Shown: positions 46,514-59,570 of the stretch, one piece after another
How the letters are laid out: each line of letters starts with the position of its first letter
Numbering within the stretch: the stretch's first letter is position 1
DNA from: Cubamyces lactineus
Taxonomy: Eukaryota; Basidiomycota; Agaricomycetes; Polyporales; Polyporaceae
Length of the DNA stretch: 64,000 nt
Direction: 5' to 3'
Assembly (NCBI GenBank): GCA_022376465.1
Contig: JACDTU010000007.1
Span: forward strand, 806,001-870,000
Position numbers and translations under genes: made by a program
Notes under the pieces: model-generated
The model's database searches: none
Told to the model about the DNA's origin: nothing
What the model saw: the letters and a program-made list of their open reading frames with translations, nothing else

Positions 46514-49500
46514 TCATTTCTTCTTCGCCTTGGTCGTCTTGCCCGCAGTCTTCGCTTTTGTCCGCTTGGACCCATGGGAAGACGCCCCAGGGCCGTCGAC
46601 GATCAGCACCTCGTCGTCTTCCTCCGCGATGCTGCTCATCGCCTTGCGCTTGTTCGTCGAGCCCGAGCCGGACGTCCCCGCCTCGAGCGCGTCGACGTCG
46701 ATCACCTCCCCCGCCGTCGACACCGACAGCCGGCTGAGCGGGTGTGCGGGGCTCTGGCGCAGCGAGGTTGCGGAGCGCACGGAGGACGCGGGGGAGGGCC
46801 GGCGCGACGAACTTCGCACGTCTGTGGCTGCGGCAGCGTTCGAGTACTGCCCGAACGCAGGGAGCGGCGGTGCGCTATCCTCCTGATCCGCGCGGGACCC
46901 CGTTCGCATGCTAGAAGCGGTGGTAGCGTCGTTCAGCGAGACGCGTGTCTCGCGCCAGTCGCGCCTGAAAGCACCCTCCGCATACAGGTCGTCCTGCAGC
47001 GCGCGAAGGTTTTCTTCTGCTAAGAGGTCGTCCTTCGCTACCTGCGGGGCCACGATGCGGTCGCTGGTCAGACGCGCCTCGAAAAGCTCGAGGGAGAGTG
47101 AGGCTGAGTTCTTCACAGTGGGACGCCCGTCATCTGCCTGTCCGTCATTCGGGCCTCCCCCGCGTGGATCGGTACCAGGGACGTCCCCAAGGTACTCTGT
47201 CCATTCCCACGGGCGGTTCTGTACGGGGACGGAGGTGACGACAGATCCGGACGCGTCGCGGGTGACGTATACGAGGTCTTCGACCGCCGGGTTGAGCGCG
47301 ACGTACGGCAGCATCGTGCGTAGCCGGGCTTTGTACTCGGGCGGCATGTCGGAAGGGAGATCGGAGAGGGAAAACTCGGGGTAGTTCCGGAAGGGGTCGT
47401 AAGGTATCGTAGCTTTCATGTCAGTGGGTATCTCTGATTCAACGGGAATCAGCGACGAATTCTGACATTTGGGAGGGATTCAGCGTACCGTCGAGGGTAT
47501 AACACAAGGTATCCATAATGAGGGGAAATGCGAGCATGTTCAGGCCTTCGCCTGTGGTATGTATCTGCTACCAGTCAGAACGCACCACACGGGCATCATA
47601 TACGCGGCACACGCACCAGAGCAAGTCGCGTCAAATTTGCACAGAGCTTCTCCGCGAGATCCTTCGCTTGCTGCGACCACTGGTTGGGGAAGCCCAGGTG
47701 GAACTGCAGCAAGCGCGCGAGGAAGATCACCGCCTGGGATCCGCGCGAGATGTCCTCACTCCATGGCTGCTGCACCAGCGCGGCCATCATGTCGGTCATC
47801 TCTGCGATTTTCGTGCACAAGGCGGTGAAGAGGTGGTCTTGCACCGACGGGTCGACTTGTGGGAGCGAGGCGTCCTTTCGGAAGGGCGCGACGATGTTGG
47901 CGAGAAGGCGGAGGATTTCGCCTGCGCAGCTTACGAGGCGCGTCATCGAGTCGATCTTGTTCGTGCTGTCCGTCTCGCGGAAGATGTCCACGATGCGACG
48001 CAAGCCTGCGTTCACAAACTACGGTCATACTCAATTAGCCTGAGATAGTATAAGATCCCCAGAGGACACTTCACCTTTCCGGCCACTGTTGGCCCGACAT
48101 TGGTGATCATCTCTGCCACGAAGTCAGCTTCCTCTGGGCTCTTGCAGTGATAGAAGACCGCCGTTGCGAGTTTGTCTAGACTTGCACAGGCAGCAAGACG
48201 AGTCGATTCCCGAGACATGCCCTCACCGAGCTGCTTGATTGTCAACCGGATCTCGATGGAGGTCGCAGCGAGTTTCCAAGGACTCAGCAGGGAGGACGCG
48301 GAGCTCCATTCGGCAGCATTGACTGGCCCGTCTATCCACGAGGTAAGCATCCATCTAGCGTAGCCTAACCAGACGACACGCACCTTGTCCGGGATCGTTG
48401 AGCATCAGTCGTAGAGCACTGACGAGAGGCTCATGCAGCTCGTCTGGTATGTTCTGGGACTCCAGCAGCCTCTCGAATGCTAGTCGCACGGCATCTAGAT
48501 CGCGGTAAATGCCCTGACGGAACACGTTGACCCTGCAGATCGTCCGGCGGAGGGTCGTCGACGCGGCCCGCAGCGCCTCTGGGAGGTAGCGGTTCTGCTC
48601 GATCAGCACCAGCGCGGGGAAGTTCGCAACGAGGCTCGAGAAGTGCGGCTCGCGGAACACGTCCCGCCGGCGCGTCTGCAGGCCTTGCGCCTCGAAGACG
48701 TCGACAGGGGGCAGGCCCGTCCCGCACTCGTCCCGGAGGAGCAGATGCTCGAAGAGGGTGTTCACCGACGAGAGGAGCGTCTCGAGCGACTGCGCCTGCT
48801 CCTCCGAGGTCACGTTCGCGCCGGCCTGCCACACCTGGTAGATGAGGCTCTCGAGGATCGTCGTCGTCGTGAGCGCGCCGTAGCAGATGAGGTAGAGCAG
48901 CACGACGGTGACGACGTCCCACGCGTCCGGCGTCAGCGCCGCGACCTCGTTCCTCCCCGAGCCGAGGAACCACGCCCGGATCTGCTCGTCGAACCCGCGG
49001 GGCAGGTGCTGATCGACGTGCAGGAGGAAGGTGGCGTACCGCAAGGCACACGCCCGGCGCTCCGAGACGTCGCCCATCATCACCGGGATCTGGCGTAGGC
49101 TCGCGATGGTGTTGTCCCAGACCTTCCATGCCCAGTCGGGTGAGGTCATGTACTTGTACCATAGACTGTTGGCAAGTAATGAGGGCGCCTCCGGGTTGGG
49201 CGCGGTCGCAAGGAGTAGGATCTCGGGAAGCACCGGAGGGACGGTGTCCGGATTTTCGTTGCTCGGGAACAGTGCCTTTGGGTAGAGCTGTCACTTCAGG
49301 GGGTCAAGATGGGAACAAAGGAAATTTGTCGTACGTGAGAGAATGCAGATATGTCCGAGAGCATCTGCTCGCGCGCCGCCGGCTCGAGATACCGGTCGTT
49401 GTCGACCTCGGCGAGCAGCTTGAGGAGCACGCGGTTCTGCGAGCCTCGACTCCTCCAAGTCTGATGGACGATCCACAGAGCAGAGGCGACGTCCCGCATG

Positions 49501-52500
49501 CGATTCATGCACGCCCATACTTCAATGTGTTGTCTGATCGTCTCGATAACGGCTGTCAGGAGCGGGCTGCTGTTGGCGTACTCGAGTGTATACAACGACA
49601 TCTGGCAGGTCTAGTGTCAGTGCGGATGGTTATCGACACAGCACGGGCGCTCACATCCAATATGGAGCCATAAGACCTGACGCGGGCCATGATGATGGTG
49701 GATAGGGTGAATATGCGTAGGATGACATTGTCTGTGTCGAACGTCGGCTCTCCCTGGCTACACATCAAGCGAGTGAGTACACATGAACCATTGAATCATG
49801 CTTCATGATTACCTCGTGAGGAACTTCTTGTACAGCGGTAAGAACCATTGTTTGAGTGTCTTCAGCTGTTCATATCTCGGTGCCGACAGGAGGCTTGCAC
49901 AAGACTTCCAGAACATGGTATTCAAAGGCTCTCCAGTCCGAGGCTCGCCTGTAGGATATGAGTCAGCATCAGCTGCCCCAACGAACAGAACGTGCGTAAC
50001 GCACCGCCGAAGAGTTCAGGCATCAACGCCCGGACTTCCCGCCTGATCTCTCGCTCGTTCGCGTCTTCAGGCGTCTCGCGCACGCGGAAGCCATACAGGA
50101 TCACCTTCCGCTGGCTGATCAGAGACGTGTCCGAACTATGCAAAGGGATCCACCTCAGGAACTGTCGATGACGCGAGCCCTCCTCCTACCAACGCCGTCA
50201 GCACTTCTTCCAGGAGTGTGTCTTTAACATCAAGATTATATACTTGCCTGGCTATACGAGAGGCCCGATTCTCCCCTGGCGATGAGGCGCTGCATATACA
50301 GGCCGTAAGAGAACAACCCGTGCTTGACGAGCTGTCCGAACAGCAGCGCCACGGCGGGCAGATTTCCCGGCTCGCCCGCGACGTCCGAGCTATCGAGCCA
50401 GTCGAACAATACATCCTGGATCTGCTCGTCGGGCGAGGGCGCGTCGCGCCGGATTGCGCGCTCCTCCGCCTTGTTGCGCCAGAGGAGGAGCAGGCACGCG
50501 GCGGCGTATGGCCTGTGGTCGCCGTACTGCAGCGGGGTGACGCTCCATGTGAGGAGGAAGTCGAGTTTGCGCGAGAAGGAGGGCGAGATCTCGGAGTAGT
50601 CGTCGAAGAGCGACACGGTGGACATGTCGGTCTTGCCCGAGATAGAGTTCAATAGCTAGGCCAACACGATCAATGTCTGTGTGCAGAACAGGCCAAAAGA
50701 TCCTTACCTTGATATCCGACAATGCGGAGGAAAGGGAGCCGAGAACGCGCGGAGGAAGGTGCTGAAAGAGCATAGCTTCATTCCTTCTCTGCACGTCAGC
50801 CAGCGTGTCGACCACCGCCTCCCGTAGGACCTGCACGTTCTGCTGCAACACGCTGTCCGCCGGTAATGCAGCGAAGTTGTCCAGCAGGATCTCTTCCAGT
50901 ATCGCTCCATGTTGGATGTATATCCTCGGGCTGATGCACGCATCAGGCAACGCAGCAAAGGACCTCTGTGCAGTACAACGATTACTGAACGGGTGCACAC
51001 ATAGCATGATCACGTGTAGCACACCTACCGAGATCAAGTTCCGCAGGATGTTCGCTGTGTTGGGCAGGAACTCCTTCGCGGGCGAACCTTCGATCTGATT
51101 CCGGGTCGCAGCGCGTCAGTCCGATGCAGATAGTGCGGCCGCCCCACACGCCGGCTTACCTCCACGAATTTTGCGAGACACGCTTCGATGAACGGTCGCG
51201 TGAGCGCCCGGCTGACGAGCATCCCGTCCAGGTACTCGTCGCCCAGCCGCACGACGAAGCCCGCCTGGGCGAGGTTGCAGGTGCTCATTTGCTGCACGAG
51301 CCATGCGAGGAATGTCCGGTTGTCGACCAGGCCCTCGGCGTAGAACGTGCGCAACAGACTCAAGCTTCGCACCCGAAGCCGAATCCAGGGTCAATGCGCA
51401 CGTCGAGCGAGAAGGCAACGTGCGTACGTGAGTGCGTGCGTGCGTGCGAGCGGGTACAAAGTTAGCACCCCTGTTTTATTTTGGCAGCGACAAGTGGCAC
51501 AGAGGATGGGGGAAGAAGCCCGAGTACGTTACTACGTACCAATATGTGAACCGGGATATCCATTTCTGACGCATATCGGTATCGGAGAGGACGCCCTTGA
51601 AGGTTTGCTTGATGCTCGCGACGAGCCGAGGCGCGCTGGGCAGAGCAATCTCGGCGAGCTGCTTCTTCATATAGCTGGTCATGACGTTAGCCCACTCCAC
51701 GCTGTACTGAGTCGGGTTATACGACGGCTTATTTCGCAGCCCCGCCTGGGAAAGTGTGCGAGTGAGCTGTCAGAGGCCACGGGCTGCTTCTCGTAATACG
51801 GGACGTACAGATTCGTTGGCGCCAAAGACCCGCAGAAACCAGACGGCGCGCGGGATGGCGACGTTATTCGTGTGGAGAAGGTCGAGCAGATCGTGACCTT
51901 TGGCCCCATGGGGAACGTTCTTTCCTAGCTTCGACAGCGGGATGTCGGGATTGGCCAGATCTGCAAACCACGCCTGTCTTTTAGCGTCATTGAGCGTCAC
52001 GCGCGAGGGTAGTCGAAAGGACGATGCCCTTACGAACATATATCAGCAACAATACTCGAAGCACAGAACGAAACCTAGAATAACTCACGGGATTGATGGG
52101 ACGCTCTCGGCTTTGCGAGCAAAGATTTGATTCATGACGTCTTCGAGCGCAGTCAACGCATCCTCTTGCATCAAGCGCTTCCGTATGTCGTGTTGCTGAC
52201 TGAAGTGCTCTGCCTAGGATATGTTTCAGTCTTCTCATCAACTGTGCAGACATACTCCCAGAAGGACCTACAAGGACTTCTGGCTGTAGAACCAGTCCAG
52301 ACTTGACGTTGTCGGCAGTCAGTGTCTCTTCGACATCATTTGGCCGCGGTGGGTAGAAGCCGATGTACCCTAGTTCATAGTGATCATGTCAGACATCGTC
52401 GAGGCGTGTGAGGCAGGGGATTGACTTGCCGACATCTCCAGAAACATGTGCTTTCGGAAGCCATTCAGGTGGACGTAGTTCGTATATAGGAAGAAGCTCT

Positions 52501-52517
52501 TTTTCTCTCGCAGCCAT
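46514..52517 (-). CDS. SRB8: Mediator complex subunit 12 (Med12/Srb8)
   Basis: A large gene of about 20 exons over 6 kb, giving roughly 1500 residues. The N-terminal Med12 signature is clear: PIYELRPPEWLPKAH, YIGFYPPRPNDVEETLTADNV, KSGLVLQPEVL, then LPSRVTLNDAKRQAWFADLA, GKNVPHG and PRAVWFLRVFGAN. Further on come the helical blocks YSVEWANVMTSYMKKQL, FLAWLVQQMSTCN, RSRGSQNRVLLKLL and NSLWYKYMTSPDWAWKVWD. Med12 forms, with Med13, CDK8 and cyclin C, the kinase module that regulates RNA polymerase II (family knowledge). The C-terminal part (46514-47419) is disordered, rich in Ser, and ends KTTKAKKK, a likely nuclear signal. Joining of this last piece to the rest depends on introns near 47420-47520 and 47570-47620 and is the least certain point. 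The start is the ATG at 52517, but an upstream exon is not excluded. Confidence 0.85.
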
Positions 52518-55500
52518 CTGCATGAAGAGATGGCGTGAGTGAAGTAGGTTGTGGCAAAATGCTTGAAAAGCGCTTACGGTGGCGCTAATACAAGAGGGCC
52601 ACGAGAGCTGGTGGCCCGTATACAATACACGATCTACTACAGTATTTCTGAGGACATGGACCATCAGAAATTGCACTTGATAGCATACACGGAGGATCGC
52701 ATACTGACCTGGGCCACGATTGCCAGAGCCTCAGAGGACTCCTTCACGATACCGCCGGTAAGCACCGTGGCTGTTCTGCCGAACGGTACCTGTGTAACGT
52801 CTGTAGTCCGTTCTATGTTTTCCTGGTACAATCCGCAAGTTTACAAGGCCTTTGATAGACTGGCCTTAGTTCTTGCGTGAGATGAGGCGACCTTGTAAGC
52901 CTAGTAAGGTACGGTCATTAGCTGAGTGGCCGCACCAAAGTACGTGTGCTGAGAAGCGGGCGCTCAGGATTTAGAACGGCAGGTCTGCGATGAGCGCTTA
53001 TTCTATTCACACGACTGTCGCCACGGCGCACGGGTCTCGAGATACTACCACGCACTGTGAACTGCTCGTTACCGTACGATTTTACAGATTCCTTGCTCTA
53101 TCTTCCTTGAGTATTCTGTGGCCTTATGCCAGCCCACGACGGCTCGCGCGGAAGCTGCTCGTGAGTACAGCCCACGTGGGTAGCACGCGCTACTCAACTC
53201 TTCGCTCAATCGGAAACATGCGATCACTTCAAGTATGGAACTCTCCGAGCTCCACGATGGTATGTCGGCGGGATACAGCGCGTTGACATATGATCTCTTC
53301 TGGAATGCATAAATTGGTAGTCGAAGCCTGTGAAGGGAGTTGCTCCTCGCTCTGTTTTATTGAATGTCACTAACGACACGCATTCCAGAGACCGCCGACG
53401 ATCGAACAAGGTTTGGCTGCTGGAATGATGAGAATGCTCACATCTTACGACACCTCCTTTTGCAACGACTACGTACCCGCCGATGGTTTCCGCCGTCGAG
53501 TGAGCTCAAGCCTCCGCCCACACCATATGTGTATAACCGAAACTCGTCGCGCCACCACCGGTGGTGTGGTGCTCCCGACCTCAGCGAACGCTCCCGCACA
53601 ACGCCGGACACCAGAATCTCAAGAAGTCAGCTAGAGCCTGGCCCAGCGCCAGCCCTTGCATGATCTGCCACTCGCAGGCTTCCTCGCTGCACTCTGCCGA
53701 ACGCCCAGGGCCCACAAACGACCCTCATGCAGAGCTTCCCTACGTCTCCTGCACCCTCTACGAGCTGCGGGCGCCCCGACTTGGAGCTATCTTGATCCTT
53801 CCCGGCATATGGCTGCTGCCGCCCCCTAGCGAGCGCTGCGTCACGCAGGCTTCGCAGGGCAGCACGCTGTCTTCTGGCAAGCACCCACTGCGACTTCGCG
53901 GCCTTCGACGCTTCTTTTCGACATCGCATGAGCCGCCCGGTCACAGCGAAATCACCACTTCGCGGGCGAACTCCCGGTCACAGATCCATCCCTCCCTCCG
54001 CGATGATGACGCTCCGTCGACGTGAGGCTTGGGCGCCGCGCTCCCAGTGCTTCGTCGATTCTTTCCAGCTCCTAGCTCCCGCCTTCCGCGCCTAGGCCTG
54101 GTGCAGCCAGCTTCCCTATCTTCTGCAGCTTCATACTTATGCGGATGGACATGCAGTCTGCTTCGATTCCCAAGTGCGCACACATGTACCGTCATTCGCG
54201 ACCACACAGGCAAGTACAGCAGAACCGCAGCCGCATACTAATACGAGTCAAACGGCAGTACCAGCATTCCAGGCGGGCAGCGCATTGGCTAGTCCCACTC
54301 GGTACCCCCTGCCCAGCACTGGTAACCCGCATCCGGATATCAAAAGAATGGCCCTGGCCAAGCTCAGCGACTACGCACGAGCACCCTAAAACTCAAAGCG
54401 GTGGCTGAGCGCACTTGCATCTCTCCGCGTCTGCATCCACCGCGAGGGGCTCCGCGGCAGCTCCGGGACCCGGACGTCCCGGCAACATCAGTTGTTACAG
54501 CACCATAGTATCCATTGCAGTAGAACTCGACTTGCCATGAGCCTGCGTTAGCTATATGATACTACCGTCTACCCAAGTCTTACTATTGCGTCCCAAGAGA
54601 CCAACGCACCACGGCGTGCTATAACCGCGGGCCAGAATGGTTGACGGACATGACAGAATGCTATCACCCTAGGCCCGACGCGCAGTTAGTACAGCTACAG
54701 CTGTGGACGTCTGCGACGCGTTTCGCGCCACCCCCGACACGCGGCGCACGGGCTCTAGCCGAATCTGCAGCTGTGTAAGTACGGGGTGGTGGCGCCGTAG
54801 TCTACTGTTCAAGTGCACCGCATCGGTTTGTCGCAGCGCCGTCAAGCCTGGACTGTGGACTGTGGAGAGATGCGGTTGCCTCGCGCGCGCGCGAGTACTG
54901 GGCTCTACTGAGTCTCCATACAGTGGTAGGTGGGTGGACTATGTGGGCCGCGTCCCGGGCCCGGTGGCGAGTGTGGCAAAGTGTTCCCGCGGGCGGTGCG
55001 CCCGCAGACTCAGGCTCGCGCTTCAGGGTCATATGCATGCCTGTGAGCCGCAATTGCAAGGCGCGCGGCGCATCTGGGGTTTGAACTGGAAGCCCGAATT
55101 TGCGCTGTAGTTTACGTTGTGTCTTGATGACCATCGACCACGCCGAGCCGACGCGGACGCAGACGCAGATGCGTAGCAGCTAGCTCGGACTGTGGGGTTG
55201 AGCGTTGAGCATCAGCGCTGTCCAGTAGGTATCTCCAATATATTACTGTAGTGGATCTTGCCAATACGCAGTAGCTTGGGGTTCCCGGAATGAACTAAGA
55301 TCAACAAGCATCCCGGCGCGACGTAGTACTGACATACATGAATATGTCCAGCCCGCGTCCACGTCCCTCAGCCGGGCAACCCGCACGGACAACAATGGGT
55401 CGGGACGACCAAAGGCACACGCAACCCGCTCCGCTCACTCGCTTAGAAAACGGCGGCAAATGAATTCGCGTGCATCGACGCGAGGTAACTAGTACCTACA

Positions 55501-55936
55501 CACTCCAGCTCGGGTTGCAATAGACACAGACTTAGCGAATTTAGAGTTTGCGTCGCCCGCGCGTCCGCATGTCAGCGGTCGCGGTCCAGGCGCGCCCAGG
55601 ACGCTCTGACCATGGCTGAAGCCGGCGTCGTGGGGACATGAAAGAATAGGGTTCACATCCGAGAAATGCGAGGAAGCAGAAGCGGAGAAGAAGGCAGGAT
55701 CAATGCATCGACTCAGGCGACTGAGATGCAGCGGCGGCGACGGCAGTACTAGTGGCTTACCGTACTGCTGCTGTACCTTGCCCTGGTCACGAACGTTGCA
55801 CGTACAAACAGTACGCATCTACGAATTCGCGAATCGGCGCAGGTTCGCGAGAAGGTTTGAGGAAGAGAAGGGGAAGGAAGGGGTGATCCGATGGGATGGA
55901 GCCCCGCCTCTGGGAAACTGGACTCTGAGACTGGCC

Positions 55937-55952
55937 ATGGCCATGGCCATGA
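55937..55952. repeat. (GGCCAT)n tandem palindrome
   Basis: The hexamer GGCCAT is repeated, making overlapping CCATGG and TGGCCA palindromes in a gene-free region. No function is claimed. Confidence 0.6.
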
Positions 55953-56035
55953 GCGTCGGACGATCGCCCGCGCGGACGTAAGGCGGGGCGGGTTATGCAA
56001 GCATGCGAGGCGAGCGCAGTCGACAAGGCAGCATC

Positions 56036-56079
56036 TGTCTGCTGTCTGCTGCCTGCCGTCTGCCGTCTGCGTCCTGCCA
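56036..56079. repeat. CTGTCTGC-type imperfect simple repeat
   Basis: A run of TCTGCTG/CCTGCCG variants, 44 bases, in a gene-free region. This is simple-sequence DNA. Confidence 0.6.
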
Positions 56080-59000
56080 GCCCGACGCTCAGCGCTCAGG
56101 CTTCAGGGTCGGCGATGCGACTCCACTGCATGAGCTGGTTGCTGTAGTACTGTATGTACATAGCAGGGATAGCGTCTCAGCGTAGGAGGTTAGCTGGACA
56201 TGCGGCTGATGCAGACTACTGTAGTGCTGACTACGACCGCACCTCCATTCTTTGTCATGTCAGAAGAGGTCCGGGTCTCCCAAAGCACTCGCCGTTCGTG
56301 GCGAGCACGGCGCTCATCGCTCATCGCTGGGGTCCTGGCCAGATGACTTGCACGTTCCCAGATCCCAATCGTCGTGTTCTACTGGGCACGTACGCGGTGC
56401 CATCTCCGGAGCACTAAAATGTCAGAAATGACTGTAGGAGTATATACTATATCAGCAGATGAATGCACGCACCGCGGTCAAAGGAATCGGCCATGAGAAT
56501 TTAAAAAAGCCACACATCTCGCGCAGTTCATATCGGGCTGGTGCGCCGCTGGGCTGGGCTCATAACGGGTGTGGCTACCGGCGGCGTACCTCCGCTGCCC
56601 TCTGCCCTCCAGATATCGAATTCAGAGTTCAGATAGGTGCGCGTGCCCGATATCTGGGTCTCTCGAGTCTCGAGTATCCCGATATCCAGCTGCTGGCGAT
56701 CACATGCATACTCTTCAATGCGATGTCGAACCCTGCTGCAAGCCAACAGCGGTGAGGCCGGGATGGGATCAAGGATATACACTGGCAGTCCCCTGTCCAT
56801 CGCAGGCCAGGATCGGCGTTCGCGTCCTGGCGCGCGCGCTCGGGATCGTGATCTGATCAGACCAGGATGGCAAAGAGATGGACCGTCGGACGCAACGAAG
56901 ACTACGAAGACGCACGGCCGGGAGTCGTGCGTTACCCCATGCACCGCTTTATTACGCCTCAACATCGTAAACGATGACCTCTGCGCGCGCCAACCTGGAG
57001 TTCGCGCGCGAGTGGGCCAACGTTACCTCCTCCCCCCTCTGATCGCCATCCTCGAGCTCTTGCGAGGCGTGAGGGAGGTAGATAGAACGTCGACGTGCCT
57101 GCGTATCGCGCGCGCGGTGGCCTAGGACTTGAGACGAGCTCACTGCGCGGGCGCGCGGAGAGCGGTATAATTGCCGAGCTCGACTCGGGATCTCGGAGGC
57201 GCCCGCGGCCTGGGGGAAGGAGGGAGAGCCCGAGTGTGTGGGACACCTGCCCGATCTGGGAGACCGGAGCCATTTGTGGCACCGATCAAAAATGAAAGGC
57301 CCGCCGCCGGCAGCGCTGCGCCGAGACCGACTCGAGACCGTCCTTTCGATTCCTGGTGTCGCGACTCGCGCTCCAGTCCTCGGCGGCCTCTTCCTCTTTT
57401 ACAGCATGTGCCCGTCGAGGCCCGACGAGCTGAAAAGGTGGATGCGTGGGCGATTCGGTCGACCTGAGAGCGAAATTGGCGTGGAGAAGGGTGGGCGAGC
57501 GAGCATGGAAGCACGGAAAGAGAGTAGGCACTGAGAATGCGGGATGCGTATATAGCCCCTCCCCATCCATGGAAGCGCCACAGTCCGGGCGCGCCCGCGG
57601 CCCAGGGGGGACGAGCGATCTTGTGGCGGGTCCAAAGAGGGTTTAGCGGGATGCGACTGCCTCTGACAAGAACGATCAGTCTGTACGTACTCTCCGCACT
57701 GAATCCATAAGTACGGTATATGGCATCCGCAGATGCACATGTGCAGAGCTCGGCCAGCGACCGCGCGGTGCGCAGACGGCAGCCGCATCTGACGCGTGCT
57801 CGCTCGTGCAAGGGCGTAAGCCGCACGACGAGAGATCGGGGCTAGCGTTCGAGCGTTCTATCGTCCTGTCCGAGAGGAGGCGGCCTGAGAAACACGGCTG
57901 AAAACGCGCGGCTAGGGATTGGACGCGCAGCTGGGTCCCGCTCCGCACGCGCACCATATATCTGTCGGGCTGACGTCCTCAGCCAGGTCGGCTCACACGG
58001 TGCACCCTGCGAGTCGCGACGCACGGAGGTTTGCGAGACGGGCTGCACCGGTGCGGCGCGGGGTCTAGAAAAGGAGCAAAGAGGCATGTCTAGAACCAGC
58101 CTAGGGTCTGCGGCTGCCCCCAGTGCCCACCTGCATTCTGCATTCATAGAAGGGCCGAACAGACGGGCAGGCTTTGCGGGTGCGGCGGCACACAGGGCAG
58201 GTCGATCAAGTGATGATGGGTGGTCATTCGCGGCTCGGTGGGGGATCCTACACGGCCGTCCGTGAATGGGATGGAGGCGTAGCGTGCGCGAGGGCATGCG
58301 GGCACAGGGCGTGATCAGTGTGTCAAGAGGGCGATGGAACTGCCGGGGCAAGAGACGGACAGGGTGCACTTGGCGCGGCAGAGCGAGCGAGAACGTGTTC
58401 CCCGATGGAGGAAGGGGACGGAAGAATGCGAGAGAGGGTCGAGAAAGTTGGGGACGCTCGCCGAACGCGAAGGAGAAGCGGCAGCCGCGACGGCGAGCTC
58501 CAGGTGGGTGGGATATGAGTGCAGCGAGGCATGCATCAGCCGTACGCAGGCATACGCGTCTGGGGTCGCTCCAACGAGAATTCGAAGGAGGACCCGGAGG
58601 GGAGACGAGCAAGCAAAACTCGGAGCCCACGGTGCGCGGCCGGCGTTCATTCGGGATTTTCGACGTCGCTCGGACGGACGGGCGTGGGTTACATGGGATA
58701 TTGCTCATGATATCTCGTTTTCTGCGTTCTGCGCACAATACTCTCTCCGTCTCGTGCAGCTCATGGCAGCACGGCGGAGAGCGGGACGTGGGATGCGCGC
58801 CCGCAGGTGCATGTGCGTGCGCCTGGTGGTGCGGGTGCCCTGCGCCGGATCCGCTGAGGACGGGGGGCGAATGACGCCTGCACCGCCAGAGTCGGAGGGA
58901 GAGTCAATGCACTCTGGTCGGGGCCATGCTGGAACGACGTCCGCGCATTGCGTCGGCGTCGATTTGCTCGCGGGCGCGGAGGACTTGAGGAGGAGGTTGA

Positions 59001-59570
59001 GCGGGAGGATAGTCCGAGGTGATGCAGCCATGAGAATGGAAGATGATGCGCACATGTATAGAGAGCACGTTCCGAAGTAATGAGTACGGCGAGAGTTGCC
59101 ATATACAGGGACGGTCCTGGAAGTCATTCAATCGATCCGGTACGGCCGAGGATGCGGCGGCGTCTCCGCCCTGGCTCTGAATCGCCCTCTGACACGAGCC
59201 CCAGCGCCCTCCGTCCGACTGCGCACCCGCCCCCGTCGACGAGTGCTGCAGCGGGCGGGAGGAGACAAAAGGCGGAGGGGAGGAGACTGGGATAATAGCA
59301 GCCGAGTGATAATAGATGTGTATGGACTGGGAGGAGGCGAGGGCAGCGAGGATAACGACGAGCCGAGAGTTCGGATTGGTCAGGAGCCCATAAGCGCCGG
59401 GAGGGCCGGTGGCCCAGTGTGGTCTGCCCTGACCTGTTCTCTCCGCCGACTCGCCTTCACGCCATCGTTGCGGTCTCTACCGCCCCAGTCCTCTTGTCCT
59501 CCTACCACCACCATCTCCTCCCGCGTCGCTGCCCATGCACCGCGCAACGCCTTCCTCCTCCTCCTCAACA

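Larger units (their letters stand above)
52518..59570. other. 7-kb region without a recognisable gene
   Basis: This stretch between Med12 and the gene at 59571 holds both promoters and a long space in which I find no family motif and no set of exons that joins. The frames present at high GC (for example 57140-57826 and 57842-58738 minus, 58334-59080 plus) overlap antisense and are Ser/Arg/Pro-rich, as chance frames are. Simple repeats occur at 55937-55952 and 56036-56079. Confidence 0.45.

Noticed and set aside
57140..58738. Two long minus-strand frames (228 and 298 codons)
   Set aside because: They are Arg/Ser/Pro-rich, overlap plus-strand frames of similar length, and contain no recognisable domain.
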